This document shows, piece after piece, positions 19,425 to 28,467 of a stretch of 64,000 nt of DNA (its first letter is position 1; each line of letters opens with the position of its first letter). Origin of the DNA: Paraburkholderia acidisoli (lineage in GTDB: Bacteria; Pseudomonadota; Gammaproteobacteria; Burkholderiales; Burkholderiaceae); assembly GCF_009789675.1 (NCBI RefSeq), contig NZ_CP046914.1:620001-684000 (forward strand), read 5' to 3'. A model generated the notes under the pieces. The model was given only the letters and a program-made list of their open reading frames with translations, had not been told where the DNA came from and searched no databases. The translations under genes and the position numbers were made by a program.

Positions 19425-19665
19425 TTCCGGAGAGCCCGGATGGCCGCATGGTGCACAAAGCGTTGATGGATAAAGGTCTTGGCAAGATCCATGATTTTCG
19501 ATTTTAAGAACTCAATGCGTCTCATCTCAAAATATATTCGCATCAATAAATTCATTAAACGAAATAGATCAATACCGGTTTAAATAAATAGATATAAATA
19601 CGATTATCCGATAATGCACCATAAACGGGGAAAACCCTAAATGCAATATGCGCCAAATAACTGAT

Positions 19666-19677
19666 TTGTCTAGACAA
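19666..19677. promoter_or_regulatory. perfect 12-bp palindrome TTGTCTAGACAA
   Basis: Sits in the AT-rich stretch, about 360 bp upstream of the ABC operon at 20041. The TTGTC...GACAA form resembles operators of GntR (FadR/VanR-type) regulators. No GntR gene is nearby, so the assignment is speculative. Confidence 0.4.
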
Positions 19678-20040
19678 TTTATCCGAAAACGCTTTGAATT
19701 CCCAGACCGAAACGCGCTTTGACCAGGACGATTCCTGGCAACTCAATCGCCTTCTACGTTTCCATTCCGAAACTGAGAAAACTTTTTACTGCGCTCGATA
19801 TTTTCTCGAAATCACGATCAGAAATCTCAAATTAATCGCGCAGCCACCGTCGCAAAACCGCCTCACTCGCCTCTCGAATCGTTCCGGACCCGTTACTTAC
19901 GGTGGTATTCTCGCTGCCTCGTCTTCGAGATGCACCAGTTTCGGGCATGACTCACGCCCTCTCGCGGTGCAGCCACGAAGCCGAATGCGCAGTCAGGCCA
20001 CACCGTCCAGAACCGAGTCACTCGGGGGAGATCAAGCACA

Positions 20041-21030
20041 ATGAAGACCTTCAAACTCGCCGCCCAAGCCGCCACCCTCACGCTGATCGCCAGCGCCGCC
20101 GTGCTCGCGACGGCCTCGGGTGCCGCGCGCGCAGCCGACACCGCCACCGTCGAAGTCCTCTCGATCGTCGAGCATCCCGCGCTCGACGCGATCCGCGACG
20201 GCGTGCGCGACGAACTCCAGGCGGCCGGCTACGACGCCGGAAAGAACCTCAAGTGGGAATATCAGAGCGCGCAAGGCAACACCGGCACCGCCGCGCAGAT
20301 CGCGCGCAAATTCGTCGGCGACAACCCGAGCGCGATCGTCGCCATCGCCACGCCCTCGGCCCAGGCAGTCGTGGCCGCCACGAAGAGCGTGCCCGTGGTC
20401 TACTCGGGCGTGACCGACCCGGTTGCCGCGCAACTGGTGAAGACGTGGACACCGAGCGGCACGAACGTCACCGGCGTTTCCGACAAACTGCCGCTCGACA
20501 AGCAGGTCGCGCTCATCAAGCGCGTCGTGCCGAACGCGAAGACGGTCGGCATGGTCTACAACCCCGGCGAGGCGAATTCGGTCGTGGTCGTGAAGGCGCT
20601 CAAGGCGCTGCTCGCGCAGCAGGGCATGACGCTCAAGGAAGCGGCCGCGCCGCGCACGGTCGACATCGGCCCGGCGGCGAAGAGCCTGATCGGCAAGGTG
20701 GACGTGATCTACACCAACACCGACAACAATGTCGTTTCGGCGTACGAAGCATTGGTCAAGGTCGCCAACGACGCGAAGATTCCGCTCGTGGCGTCGGACA
20801 CGGACAGCGTGAAGCGTGGCGCCATCGCGGCGCTCGGCATCGACTACCGCGATCTCGGCCATCAAACCGGCAAGGTCGTCGTGCGCATCCTCAAGGGCGA
20901 GAAACCCGGCGCGATCGCCTCGGAAACGAGCAACAAGCTGCAACTGTTCGTGAATCCGGCCGCCGCGCAAAAACAAGGCGTGACGCTTTCGGCCGATCTG
21001 CTCAAGGACGCGACCACGGTCGTGAAATAA
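20041..21030 (+). CDS. ABC transporter substrate-binding protein (ABC_sub_bind / TrpX-like)
   Basis: A 329-residue periplasmic protein with signal peptide MKTFKLAAQAATLTLIASAAVLATASGAARA. The mature protein begins DTATVEVLSIVEHPALDAIRDGV, followed by VVYSGVTDPVAAQLV, NVTGVSDKLPLDKQVALIKRVVPNAKTVGMVYNPGEANS and VIYTNTDNNVVSAYEALVKVA. This is the ABC_sub_bind family, some members of which bind tryptophan or tyrosine (TrpX). GGGGGAG lies about ten bases before the ATG. It heads a three-gene operon with a permease and an ATPase. The ligand is unknown; aromatic amino acids are a reasonable guess. Confidence 0.9.
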   Translation: MKTFKLAAQAATLTLIASAAVLATASGAARAADTATVEVLSIVEHPALDAIRDGVRDELQAAGYDAGKNLKWEYQSAQGNTGTAAQIARKFVGDNPSAIVAIATPSAQAVVAATKSVPVVYSGVTDPVAAQLVKTWTPSGTNVTGVSDKLPLDKQVALIKRVVPNAKTVGMVYNPGEANSVVVVKALKALLAQQGMTLKEAAAPRTVDIGPAAKSLIGKVDVIYTNTDNNVVSAYEALVKVANDAKIPLVASDTDSVKRGAIAALGIDYRDLGHQTGKVVVRILKGEKPGAIASETSNKLQLFVNPAAAQKQGVTLSADLLKDATTVVK

Positions 21031-21141
21031 GGCACCTTGTCGCGCACACGCGTCTGCCTTTCCCGCGCGCGAGCGACGACGGCTCGCACGCGGTTTTCGC
21101 ACCGACGCCGCGCGAGTGCAAGACCGTAACAGGAATTTCGC

Positions 21142-22038
21142 ATGTCCCTCTACTCGCTGCTGGGCGCGCTGGAGATCGGCCTGATCTTCAGTCTCGTGGC
21201 CCTCGGGGTGCTGATCTCGTTTCGCATCCTCAACTTTCCCGATCTGACCGTCGACGGCAGTTTTCCGTTGGGCGGCGCCGTCGCCGCCACGCTGATCGCC
21301 GCCGGTCACGATCCGTTTCTCGCAACCGCCTGCGCAGTCGTGGCCGGCGCGCTCGCGGGCTTCGTCACGGGCTGGCTCAACGTGCGCCTCAAGATCATGG
21401 ATCTGCTCGCCAGCATCCTGATGATGATCGCGCTCTATTCGATCAACTTGCGCGTGATGGGCGCGCCCAACGTGCCGCTGATTTCCGAATCCACCGTCTT
21501 CACGACGATTCAGCCCGCGTGGCTGCCCGATTACGTGTTGCGCCCGCTCGCGCTGCTCGTCGTCGTGATCGTCGCGAAACTGGGCGTGGATGCGTTCTTT
21601 TCGTCGCAATACGGTCTTGCGTTGCGCGCGACCGGCGCGAATCCGCGCATGGCGCGCGCGCAGGGCATCGCGACGGGTCGCGCGACGCTGGCCGGGATGG
21701 CGCTATCGAACGCGCTCGTCGCGCTCGCGGGCGCGCTGTTCGCGCAAACGCAGGGCGGCTCGGACATCTCGATGGGGATCGGCACGATCGTGATCGGGTT
21801 GGCCGCGGTCATCATCGGCGAAAGCATCCTGCCCGCGCGCCGTCTCATGCTCACCACGCTCGCGGCCGTGCTCGGTGCGATTCTTTATCGCTTCTTCATT
21901 GCGCTCGCGCTCAACAGCGATTTCATCGGCCTGAAGGCACAGGACCTGAATCTCGTCACCGCCGTGCTCGTGACAATCGCGCTCGTGCTGCCGGCCACGC
22001 GCAAGAAGCTGTTCGGCCGTAAGAAAGGGAGGGCATGA
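21142..22038 (+). CDS. ABC transporter permease (TrpY-like)
   Basis: A 298-residue, highly hydrophobic permease of the BPD_transp_2 type. It opens MSLYSLLGALEIGLIFSLVALGVLISFRILNFPDLTVDGSFPLGGAVAATLI, typical of permeases paired with ABC_sub_bind proteins. The cytoplasmic coupling loop is GLALRATGANPRMARAQGIATGR. It starts 111 bp after the binding-protein gene. Its stop is one base before the ATPase start, so translation is probably coupled. Confidence 0.92.
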   Translation: MSLYSLLGALEIGLIFSLVALGVLISFRILNFPDLTVDGSFPLGGAVAATLIAAGHDPFLATACAVVAGALAGFVTGWLNVRLKIMDLLASILMMIALYSINLRVMGAPNVPLISESTVFTTIQPAWLPDYVLRPLALLVVVIVAKLGVDAFFSSQYGLALRATGANPRMARAQGIATGRATLAGMALSNALVALAGALFAQTQGGSDISMGIGTIVIGLAAVIIGESILPARRLMLTTLAAVLGAILYRFFIALALNSDFIGLKAQDLNLVTAVLVTIALVLPATRKKLFGRKKGRA

Positions 22039-22039
22039 C

Positions 22040-22834
22040 ATGCTCAGCGCCAGCAATCTGCAACTCACTTTCAATGCCGATACGCCGATCGAAACCCGCG
22101 CGCTACGTGGCCTGAATCTCGAGATTCCCACGGGCCAGTTCGTCGCCGTGATCGGCTCGAACGGTGCGGGGAAATCGACCTTTCTCAACGCGATCAGCGG
22201 CGATCAACGCGTGGATAGCGGCACCATCTCGATCGACGGCAACGACGTTACGCGCAAGCAGGCGTGGGACCGCGCGCATCTCGTCGCGCGCGTGTTTCAG
22301 GACCCGATGGCCGGCACCTGCGAGGCACTCACGATCGAAGAGAACATGGCGCTCGCGATGACGCGCGGCAAACGTCGCGGCTTTGGCCCCGCGCTGAAAA
22401 GGCAGGATAGCGAGTTGTTTCGCGCGAAGTTGCGCCTGCTGAATCTCGGGCTCGAAAACCGCCTGACCGACCGCATCGGCCTGCTTTCGGGCGGACAGCG
22501 CCAGGCCGTGAGCCTGCTGATGGCGTCGCTGCAACCGTCGCGCATTCTGCTGCTCGACGAGCACACGGCCGCGCTCGATCCGAAAACGGCCGCGTTCGTG
22601 CTCGAACTGACCGCGCGTATTGTCGAGGAATCGAAGCTCACGACCATGATGGTCACGCACAGCATGCGCCAGGCGCTCGATTACGGGCAGCGCACCGTGA
22701 TGCTGCATCAGGGGCAAGTGGTGCTCGACGTGTCCGGCGAGGCACGCAACGGTCTCGACGTACCCGACCTGCTGCGCATGTTCGAACACAATCGTCACGA
22801 AACACTCGACGACGACGCGCTGCTGCTCGGCTGA
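22040..22834 (+). CDS. ABC transporter ATP-binding protein (TrpZ-like)
   Basis: A 264-residue ATPase. Walker A GSNGAGKST is near residue 38, the Q-loop region is RVFQDPMAGTCEALTIEENMALA, the signature is LSGGQRQAVSLLMASL, and Walker B is ILLLDEHTAALDP. The histidine switch is in MMVTHSMRQAL. The DPMAGT and EHTAALDP segments are the usual variants in this transporter group. Last gene of the operon, closed by the terminator at 22866. Confidence 0.93.
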   Translation: MLSASNLQLTFNADTPIETRALRGLNLEIPTGQFVAVIGSNGAGKSTFLNAISGDQRVDSGTISIDGNDVTRKQAWDRAHLVARVFQDPMAGTCEALTIEENMALAMTRGKRRGFGPALKRQDSELFRAKLRLLNLGLENRLTDRIGLLSGGQRQAVSLLMASLQPSRILLLDEHTAALDPKTAAFVLELTARIVEESKLTTMMVTHSMRQALDYGQRTVMLHQGQVVLDVSGEARNGLDVPDLLRMFEHNRHETLDDDALLLG

Positions 22835-22865
22835 TCGCCGGCCGACGCCGCTTCAACGGCGCCCG

Positions 22866-22903
22866 ATGCCCGCTTCCTTGCAACAGGCCGCGGGCATTTT
22901 TTT
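22866..22903 (+). terminator. rho-independent terminator of the TrpXYZ-like operon
   Basis: Arms ATGCCCGC and GCGGGCAT with a 16-base loop, followed by six T residues, 32 bp after the stop codon. Confidence 0.8.
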
Positions 22904-22950
22904 CACCACCGCCAAATGTCGCCAAACCCCGGCAAAATCAGGATGCCGAA

Positions 22951-23358
22951 CTATTTTCCAGCGGCAGCCGGCTTCACGTATTTGAACGTACCCTGCGCGC
23001 TCGCGATCAAGACGCGGTCGTCGACCCATGCCTCCGCGCGCGCGAAAAAGATCGAACGGCCGCCGCGTTCCAGAAACCCCTTCGCGCGCACGAACTGACC
23101 CAGACCTTTGTCGAGATAGTTCGTAGTGAGCGAGAGCGTGAAGCCGTGGCGCGCGGGTTGCCCGGCTTCCGCGAACAGACCCGCGTAGCCCGCGGCCGCG
23201 TCGAGCAGCGTGGCGATCGCGCCGCCTTGCAGCACGCCTTGCCGGTTGAGCTTGGAGGCGTCGATGGGCATCACGAGTTCCGCGTAGCCATCGCGCCATT
23301 GCGCGACGCTCACGCCCAGCGTTTCGAGGAAGGGATTGTCCACGGCGAATTGCGACAT
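22951..23358 (-). CDS. PaaI-type hotdog-fold thioesterase
   Basis: A 135-residue protein beginning MSQFAVDNPFLETLGVSVAQWRDGYAELVMPI. The hotdog signature is RQGVLQGGAIATLLDAAAGYAG, with Q and G positions as in PaaI thioesterases. VRAKGFLERGGRSIFFARAEAW forms the later strands. Such enzymes hydrolyse acyl- or aryl-CoA esters. AAGGAG lies five bases before the ATG at 23358. Stands alone between convergent and divergent neighbours. The substrate cannot be predicted. Confidence 0.88.
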   Translation of the reverse strand: MSQFAVDNPFLETLGVSVAQWRDGYAELVMPIDASKLNRQGVLQGGAIATLLDAAAGYAGLFAEAGQPARHGFTLSLTTNYLDKGLGQFVRAKGFLERGGRSIFFARAEAWVDDRVLIASAQGTFKYVKPAAAGK

Positions 23359-23556
23359 GCGCGCTCCTTGCATTAACGGGCGAAGCGTTCGATTATAGGG
23401 TTCTGCCCAAAGCGCCGCAGCGCCGCACCCCACTGTTCAGCGGATTTCCGCCCAACTGTACATGGTCAGCGCCGCCGCGCCGCAGAACACTGCTGTGAGG
23501 CCGCCGCTGTTAGACGCGCGCGCCTCGCTTCTTTTGCCCAACACAGGTACTCCAAC

Positions 23557-24834
23557 ATGAACGACACCGCGCTCCACTCCGCCCCACCCGCCACTTCGCA
23601 CGCCTCGGCGGCGGCGGCCGCGGCCGGGGCAGCGCCGGTTCCCTGCCCCACCGTCGACACGCTCGACCACATCCTGCCCGAAGAACCGCTGCTCATGATG
23701 GGCGCGGGTCCCGTGCCCATTCCCGACGCCGTGGCCAAAGCCAACACGGTCGTGATCAATCACCTTGGCGACACCATGGCGCGCGTGATCCATCAGGTGA
23801 AGGCCATGGCGCGCTACGTGTTCCAGACGCATTCGAACTGGGTGCTCGGCGTGGCCGGGCCCGGCTCGGCCGCCATGGAAATGGCCGTGTCGAATCTCGC
23901 GTGGCCGGGCACACGCGTGCTGTCCATCGTCAACGGTTTCTTCAGCGCGCGCATGGCCGAAATGGCGCGACGCGTGGGTGCGGAAGTCACCACGCTCGAC
24001 GTCGCCGACCGCTCGATCGCCTCGCTCGACGACATCGCGCAGGCCATCGAACGCACGCGCCCGGCCATCGTCACGATCGTGCACGGCGAAACCTCGAACA
24101 CGGTGTGCAACCGGCAGATCCGGGAGATCGTGCAACTCGCGAAAGCGGCCGGCGCGCTCGTGGTTGTCGACGCCGTCTGCACGCTGAGCACCATGCCGCT
24201 GGAAATGGACGCGTGGGGTATCGACGTGGTCATCACGGGCGGCCAAAAGGGTTTGTCGTCGATCCCGGGCGTGTCGCTGATCGCCTTTTCGAATGCCGCA
24301 TGGGAGCGCGTGCGCACGCGCACGGCGCCCAACACGCACTGGTGCCTCGACGCCACGCTCGCCGAAAACTTCTGGCACAACGCGGGATATCACTACACCG
24401 CGCCGGTGTCCGGCGTGCTCGCGCTGCATGAAGCACTGCGTCTCGTGTGCACGGAAACGCTCGAAAAACGCTTTGCGCGCCACCTGCGTTGTTCGCTCGC
24501 ACTGCAAAGCGGCGTGAGCGCGCTCGGTCTGTCGCTCTATACGCCGCAAGCGTGCCGCCTCAATTCCGTGGTGGGCATCGAGTTGCCGGCAAAGCTCACG
24601 GCACGCGAAGTCTGCAATCACATCTCGCAGCAGTATCAGGTCGAGATCGCGGGATCGTTCGGTCTGCCCATCGTTCGAATCGGGCAAATGGGCGAGCAGT
24701 GCCGCGAGCACCATCTGTTCCGCACCGTGCATGCACTCGGCCGCACGATGTGCGATCTGGGCGCCGCCGTCGATCTGCCCGCCGGGGTGGCCGCGCTCGA
24801 AGAATCGCTGTCGTCGAGCGCGCGGCGAGCGTAA
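23557..24834 (+). CDS. class V PLP-dependent aminotransferase (alanine/serine-glyoxylate family)
   Basis: A 425-residue PLP enzyme with an Ala/Pro-rich extension of about 35 residues before the fold. It contains GPGSAAMEMAVSNLAWPG, VVDAVCTLSTMPLEMDAWGIDVVITGGQKGLSSIPG (Schiff-base lysine K231) and HYTAPVSGVLALHEALRLV, all typical of the alanine-glyoxylate / serine-pyruvate group. Related proteins act on phosphonate, pyridoxamine or other amino donors, so the donor is uncertain. It ends 8 bp from the convergent methyltransferase gene. Confidence 0.85.
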   Translation: MNDTALHSAPPATSHASAAAAAAGAAPVPCPTVDTLDHILPEEPLLMMGAGPVPIPDAVAKANTVVINHLGDTMARVIHQVKAMARYVFQTHSNWVLGVAGPGSAAMEMAVSNLAWPGTRVLSIVNGFFSARMAEMARRVGAEVTTLDVADRSIASLDDIAQAIERTRPAIVTIVHGETSNTVCNRQIREIVQLAKAAGALVVVDAVCTLSTMPLEMDAWGIDVVITGGQKGLSSIPGVSLIAFSNAAWERVRTRTAPNTHWCLDATLAENFWHNAGYHYTAPVSGVLALHEALRLVCTETLEKRFARHLRCSLALQSGVSALGLSLYTPQACRLNSVVGIELPAKLTAREVCNHISQQYQVEIAGSFGLPIVRIGQMGEQCREHHLFRTVHALGRTMCDLGAAVDLPAGVAALEESLSSSARRA

Positions 24835-24841
24835 CGCTTCC

Positions 24842-25591
24842 TCAGGCGCGCTTCGCGCGCACGCAGATGAACGCCGGCGCCTGCGTGAGTTCCGCATGCA
24901 GCGCCGGCGAAACCGACTTCATTTCCGCGAGCGGCACCGGTTCGGTCACACGCTCGAGGTTCCAGCCGCTTTCCGTGAGCGCATTGAAGATATCGGCAAG
25001 CGGACGCCGGAACGCCTCCACCCACGGCTTCGGTTCGCCGAAGCCGCCCCAATGCAGACCGAAGCGCGTCGTGTCGAAGTAGGTTCGCGAACCGCGCGTG
25101 CGCGTGTCGATCCAGTCGCGCATGGGATGCGCCATCGAAAACACCAGCACCGCGCCGGGCCGCGCCACGCGATGAAACTCGCGAAAGGTGGGCGCGAGAT
25201 GCTCGACGTAATCGAGTGCGAGCGAGCACACAATGCGATCGAACGCGGCGTTGGCGAGCCAATGCAGCGGCGCGCCGAGGTCGCCGGTTTCGACCGCCAC
25301 CGCGAGATTCGCGCAACGGGCTTTGGCCAGCTCGACCATCGCGGGCGTGACGTCGAAGGCGCTCACCCGCGCGCCTTCGGCGGCCAATTCCGCGCTGACG
25401 ATGCCGGGCCCGCAACCCGCGTCGAGCAGATCGAGGCCCGCGACTTCGCCAAGCAAGGCGCGCGTGGCGGGGCGTTCGTACAGCGCGTTGTGTGGCTTGA
25501 CGGGCGCGCGCTCGGCGTAGCGGTCGGCGAACTGCGTGTAGCTGGCGCGGCCGGGCAGCGCTTGCGGGGAAGAGGGATCGTTGGTGGACAT
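24842..25591 (-). CDS. class I SAM-dependent methyltransferase
   Basis: A 249-residue methyltransferase. Motif I LLDAGCGPGIVSAEL is near residue 56, motif II AFDVTPAMVELA follows, and FDRIVCSLALDYVEHLAPTFREFHRVARPGAVLVFSM covers motifs IV to VI. This is the Methyltransf_11/25 pattern. The ATG at 25591 gives a normal N-terminus; I see no strong Shine-Dalgarno. The substrate is unknown. Confidence 0.88.
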   Translation of the reverse strand: MSTNDPSSPQALPGRASYTQFADRYAERAPVKPHNALYERPATRALLGEVAGLDLLDAGCGPGIVSAELAAEGARVSAFDVTPAMVELAKARCANLAVAVETGDLGAPLHWLANAAFDRIVCSLALDYVEHLAPTFREFHRVARPGAVLVFSMAHPMRDWIDTRTRGSRTYFDTTRFGLHWGGFGEPKPWVEAFRRPLADIFNALTESGWNLERVTEPVPLAEMKSVSPALHAELTQAPAFICVRAKRA

Positions 25592-25671
25592 GGTTCGATG
25601 GACGGTGAATCGCGGAACGCTATTGTCCACCGTTTCGCTTCGATCTTTCCAGCCCGGCCCGCGCAGCGTGC

Positions 25672-26838
25672 TTAAAACAGCAACGAAATGCCCGCCATGC
25701 CGACGAATTGCGCTTGCGTGCTCGACGGCGTGCCGTTCTGCGAATCGCCCACGGTCGCCACTGCATCGACGATGCCGTTCGCACCGAGCGTCTGACCGTT
25801 GGCGCGCTGGTACGCCTGCAACGCGTAGAGGGTGGTGCGCTTCGAAAGATGCCACGACTGCTTCAGCGAATACTGCTGATACCGCGCGGCGCTCGCGATG
25901 CCGTTGGATTTTGCGGCGAGCGTGTACGAGAACGCCCCGGCAAGATCGAACATGGGTGTGATGCGCCACGCGGCCAGCGCGCCATAGGTGTTGAACACCG
26001 CCGTATCCGCAAACGCGGTGCGACCACCCGCGAGATATTCGACGTTCGTGTAGTTCAGCCCGAAGGTGAAATCGCCCACGGTGTAGTTCGCGGCGGCCGC
26101 GACGTTCTGCACCGCACGCGCCGACGCATAGCCGCGATTCACGGCCGACACCGCGAACGACCCCGTCGCGTTCGGATCGAAATTCGCCGTGCGCTCCGTG
26201 TTATCGAGCCGCAAATACCCTGCCGCGACGCTGAGCGGACCAGTGCTGTAGCGCAGCGCGCCGCTGAATGTCTGCCCTTTGCCCATGCTGCCCGCGAGGC
26301 CGCTGAAACCGTACAGCACGCTCGCGCTCAGTCCGCCGAAGACCGGCGACGTGTACGTCACGGCATTGTTGATACGCACCGTGGTGTCGAGTCCGTCGTA
26401 GTCGCCGGGATGCGCGCCCGTTGCGCCCGTGAGCCAGCTACTCGACGCGAGCGGCCCGACGAACGACATATACGGCGTGTACTGGCGCCCGAACGTAATC
26501 GTGCCGTAACGCTCGTTCTTGAGGCCCGCGTACGCCTGGCGATTGAACAGCAGACCGCTCGACGAATTCGCGCCCGTGTTCGCGTCGAAGCCCGCCTGCA
26601 GATCGAAGATGGCGCTCGTGCCGCCGCCGAGGTCCTCGTTGCCGCGCAAGCCGAATTTGGACGCGTAGAGATTGCCCTGCCGAAGCGCGACATTCGCATG
26701 GCCGCCCTGATTGTTGACGTAGCTGATCGCGTTGTCGACGGTGCCGTAGAGCGTGACGTTCGATTGCGCGTGAAGTTGCGTTGCCGCGCCGAGGGACAGC
26801 GCGAAGATGAGCGTGCGGTTCGTGACAGCGTATTTCAT
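25672..26838 (-). CDS. outer-membrane porin (Gram-negative general porin family)
   Basis: A 388-residue trimeric-porin-type protein. Signal peptide MKYAVTNRTLIFALSLGAATQLHA, then QSNVTLYGTVDNAISYVNNQ, the usual first strand of beta-proteobacterial OmpC-like porins. FGLRGNEDLGGGTSAIFDLQ, LFNRQAYAGLKNERYGTITFGRQYTP and a C-terminal aromatic (SLLF) are further hallmarks. AGGAGG lies four bases before the ATG. The frame is open to 26994 but that part would precede the signal peptide. Divergent from an MFS transporter and GH31 gene, so it may admit their sugar substrate. Confidence 0.93.
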   Translation of the reverse strand: MKYAVTNRTLIFALSLGAATQLHAQSNVTLYGTVDNAISYVNNQGGHANVALRQGNLYASKFGLRGNEDLGGGTSAIFDLQAGFDANTGANSSSGLLFNRQAYAGLKNERYGTITFGRQYTPYMSFVGPLASSSWLTGATGAHPGDYDGLDTTVRINNAVTYTSPVFGGLSASVLYGFSGLAGSMGKGQTFSGALRYSTGPLSVAAGYLRLDNTERTANFDPNATGSFAVSAVNRGYASARAVQNVAAAANYTVGDFTFGLNYTNVEYLAGGRTAFADTAVFNTYGALAAWRITPMFDLAGAFSYTLAAKSNGIASAARYQQYSLKQSWHLSKRTTLYALQAYQRANGQTLGANGIVDAVATVGDSQNGTPSSTQAQFVGMAGISLLF

Positions 26839-26892
26839 CAGGCCTCCTAATATTTTTGATGTCCTGCTGGGCGATGGACCTATTGCCTCAGT

Positions 26893-26918
26893 CAAGTTAT
26901 CCGACGACTGATATCTTG
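26893..26918 (-). promoter_or_regulatory. candidate operator upstream of the porin gene
   Basis: Imperfect inverted repeat CAAGTTATC, eight bases, GATATCTTG. Read on the minus strand it contains GTCGTCGGATAACTTGA, which closely matches the site upstream of the MFS gene (27097-27122). The shared sequence suggests one regulator for both divergent units. Confidence 0.5.
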
Positions 26919-27096
26919 TTTGAGTTAATCGTAGGTTCGCCTTGAAATGCCCGTCAAGCACGCCTTGCTCTATCTCATTGAGTTCACGCTTCATGCCTGA
27001 CGTGGCGCAAAGTTAACGCAAGAGGCGTATCAAGCCGCCCGTTCGCGCCTTGACAGCGTTGCGCGCGCCTCTTTAGCATCAACAGGCCATAGACAT

Positions 27097-27122
27097 GCGT
27101 CATCGTATAACTTTGATGACGC
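27097..27122 (+). promoter_or_regulatory. candidate operator upstream of MFS-GH31 genes
   Basis: Perfect inverted repeat GCGTCATC, ten bases, GATGACGC. It contains GTCATCGTATAACTTTGA, matching the porin-side site in the same orientation relative to its gene. It lies 76 bp before the MFS start. Confidence 0.55.
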
Positions 27123-27198
27123 TTGAAGTATCAGCGGGCGCGTCACCAACGCCGGCCAATCGAGCCGCGGCGCGCCCGTCAACCGGGAGGAGACACAC

Positions 27199-28467
27199 TT
27201 GAAAACCATCGTCGGTCTGCGCTGGTGGATCATCGCCCTCGTGTGCGTGGGCACCATCCTGAACTACCTCGCGCGCAACTCGTTGTCGGTGCTGGCGCCC
27301 GAACTCAAAGAGACGCTGCACTTCACCACGCAGCAGTATTCGTATGTGGTCGCGGCCTTTCAGATCGGCTACACGATCATGCAACCGGTGTGCGGCATTC
27401 TCGTCGACATCCTCGGCCTGCGGCTCGGCTTCGCGCTGTTCGCGGCGCTGTGGTCGGCGGCGGGCGTCATGCATGGCTTCGCCACGGGCTGGCTCTCGCT
27501 CGGCGCCATGCGCGGCCTGCTCGGGCTGTTCGAAGCGGCGGCCATTCCCTCGGGCATGAAGGCCGTGGCCGAATGGTTTCCCGATCGCCAGAAGTCGGTG
27601 GCCGTGGGCTATTTCAACGCGGGCACCTCGCTCGGCGCCGTCCTCGCGCCGCCCGTCGTGATCTTCTTTTCGCTGCGCTTCGGCTGGCAGACTGCGTTCA
27701 TCGTTACGGGCGCGGTGGGCTTCATCTGGGCCGCCGCGTGGTACGTGCTGTATCGCTCGCCGCGCGCGCATCCGCGCATCAGCGATCACGAGCGCGCGCT
27801 CATTCTCGACGGTCAGCACACGCCCGCGTTGCACGGCAAGCGCAGCACGCGCGAGGTGGTGACGTCGCGGCGCTTCTGGGCGATCGCGTTGCCGCGCTTC
27901 TTCGCCGAACCCGCGTGGCAGACCTTCAGCTTCTGGATTCCGCTCTATCTCGCGACCGAGCGGCACATGGATCTCAAACAGATCGCCATCTTCGCGTGGC
28001 TGCCGTTTCTCGCTGCCGACATGGGCGGCATTCTCGGCGGTTATCTTTCGCCGTTTCTCATGCGGCACTTCCGGTTGCCGCTCGTCTGGTCGCGCGTGGC
28101 AGGCGTCGTGCTCGGCGCGTTCATGATGATCGGCCCCGCGTGCATCGGCCTGGTCGCTTCGCCCTACCAGGCCATCGCACTCTTTTGCGTAGGCGGCTTC
28201 GCGCACCAGATGATCTCCGCGCTCGTCAACACGCTCGCGGCGGACGTGTTCGATCCGCAGGAAGTGGGCACGGCGAGCGGCTTCGCGGGCATGGCCGCGT
28301 GGATCGGCGGGCTCGGGTTTTCGCTGCTGGTGGGCGCGCTCGCCGACAAGGTGGGCTACGGACCGCTGTTCGCCTGTCTCGGCGCGTTCGACATCGTCGG
28401 CGCTGCCCTGCTCGTCTGGCTCATACGCGGACAGGCACGCAACGACTACCGCATCGCGAGCGCATGA
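27199..28467 (+). CDS. MFS transporter, ACS (anion:cation symporter) family
   Basis: A 422-residue, 12-helix major facilitator. It opens MKTIVGLRWWIIALVCVGTILNYLARNSLSVLAPEL, the ACS-family start seen in hexuronate and phthalate-type transporters. RGLLGLFEAAAIPSGMKAVAEWFPDRQKSVAVGYFNAGTSLG is the conserved helix 4-5 region. The start codon is TTG, supported by AGGAG six bases upstream. The GH31 gene follows at once (an ATG at 28464 overlaps this stop, but a better start is at 28500). Likely substrate is a sugar acid or glycoside product; not proven. Confidence 0.9.
   Translation: MKTIVGLRWWIIALVCVGTILNYLARNSLSVLAPELKETLHFTTQQYSYVVAAFQIGYTIMQPVCGILVDILGLRLGFALFAALWSAAGVMHGFATGWLSLGAMRGLLGLFEAAAIPSGMKAVAEWFPDRQKSVAVGYFNAGTSLGAVLAPPVVIFFSLRFGWQTAFIVTGAVGFIWAAAWYVLYRSPRAHPRISDHERALILDGQHTPALHGKRSTREVVTSRRFWAIALPRFFAEPAWQTFSFWIPLYLATERHMDLKQIAIFAWLPFLAADMGGILGGYLSPFLMRHFRLPLVWSRVAGVVLGAFMMIGPACIGLVASPYQAIALFCVGGFAHQMISALVNTLAADVFDPQEVGTASGFAGMAAWIGGLGFSLLVGALADKVGYGPLFACLGAFDIVGAALLVWLIRGQARNDYRIASA

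Larger units (their letters stand above)
19037..20040. other. 1-kb AT-rich region with few coding signs
   Basis: Lies between divergent ABC-transporter genes. From about 19480 to 19850 it is much more AT-rich than anything nearby, with runs such as AAATAAATAGATATAAATA. It contains one possible 57-codon gene (19251-19424), a perfect 12-bp palindrome (19666-19677), and presumably the livK promoter near 19060-19200 and the promoter of the gene at 20041. No insertion sequence, tRNA or integrase was seen. Base composition suggests acquired or silenced DNA, or a large regulatory region. Confidence 0.5.

Noticed and set aside
26839..26994. longer porin starting at 26994
   Set aside because: The extension would sit before a perfect signal peptide and includes the AGGAGG ribosome site.
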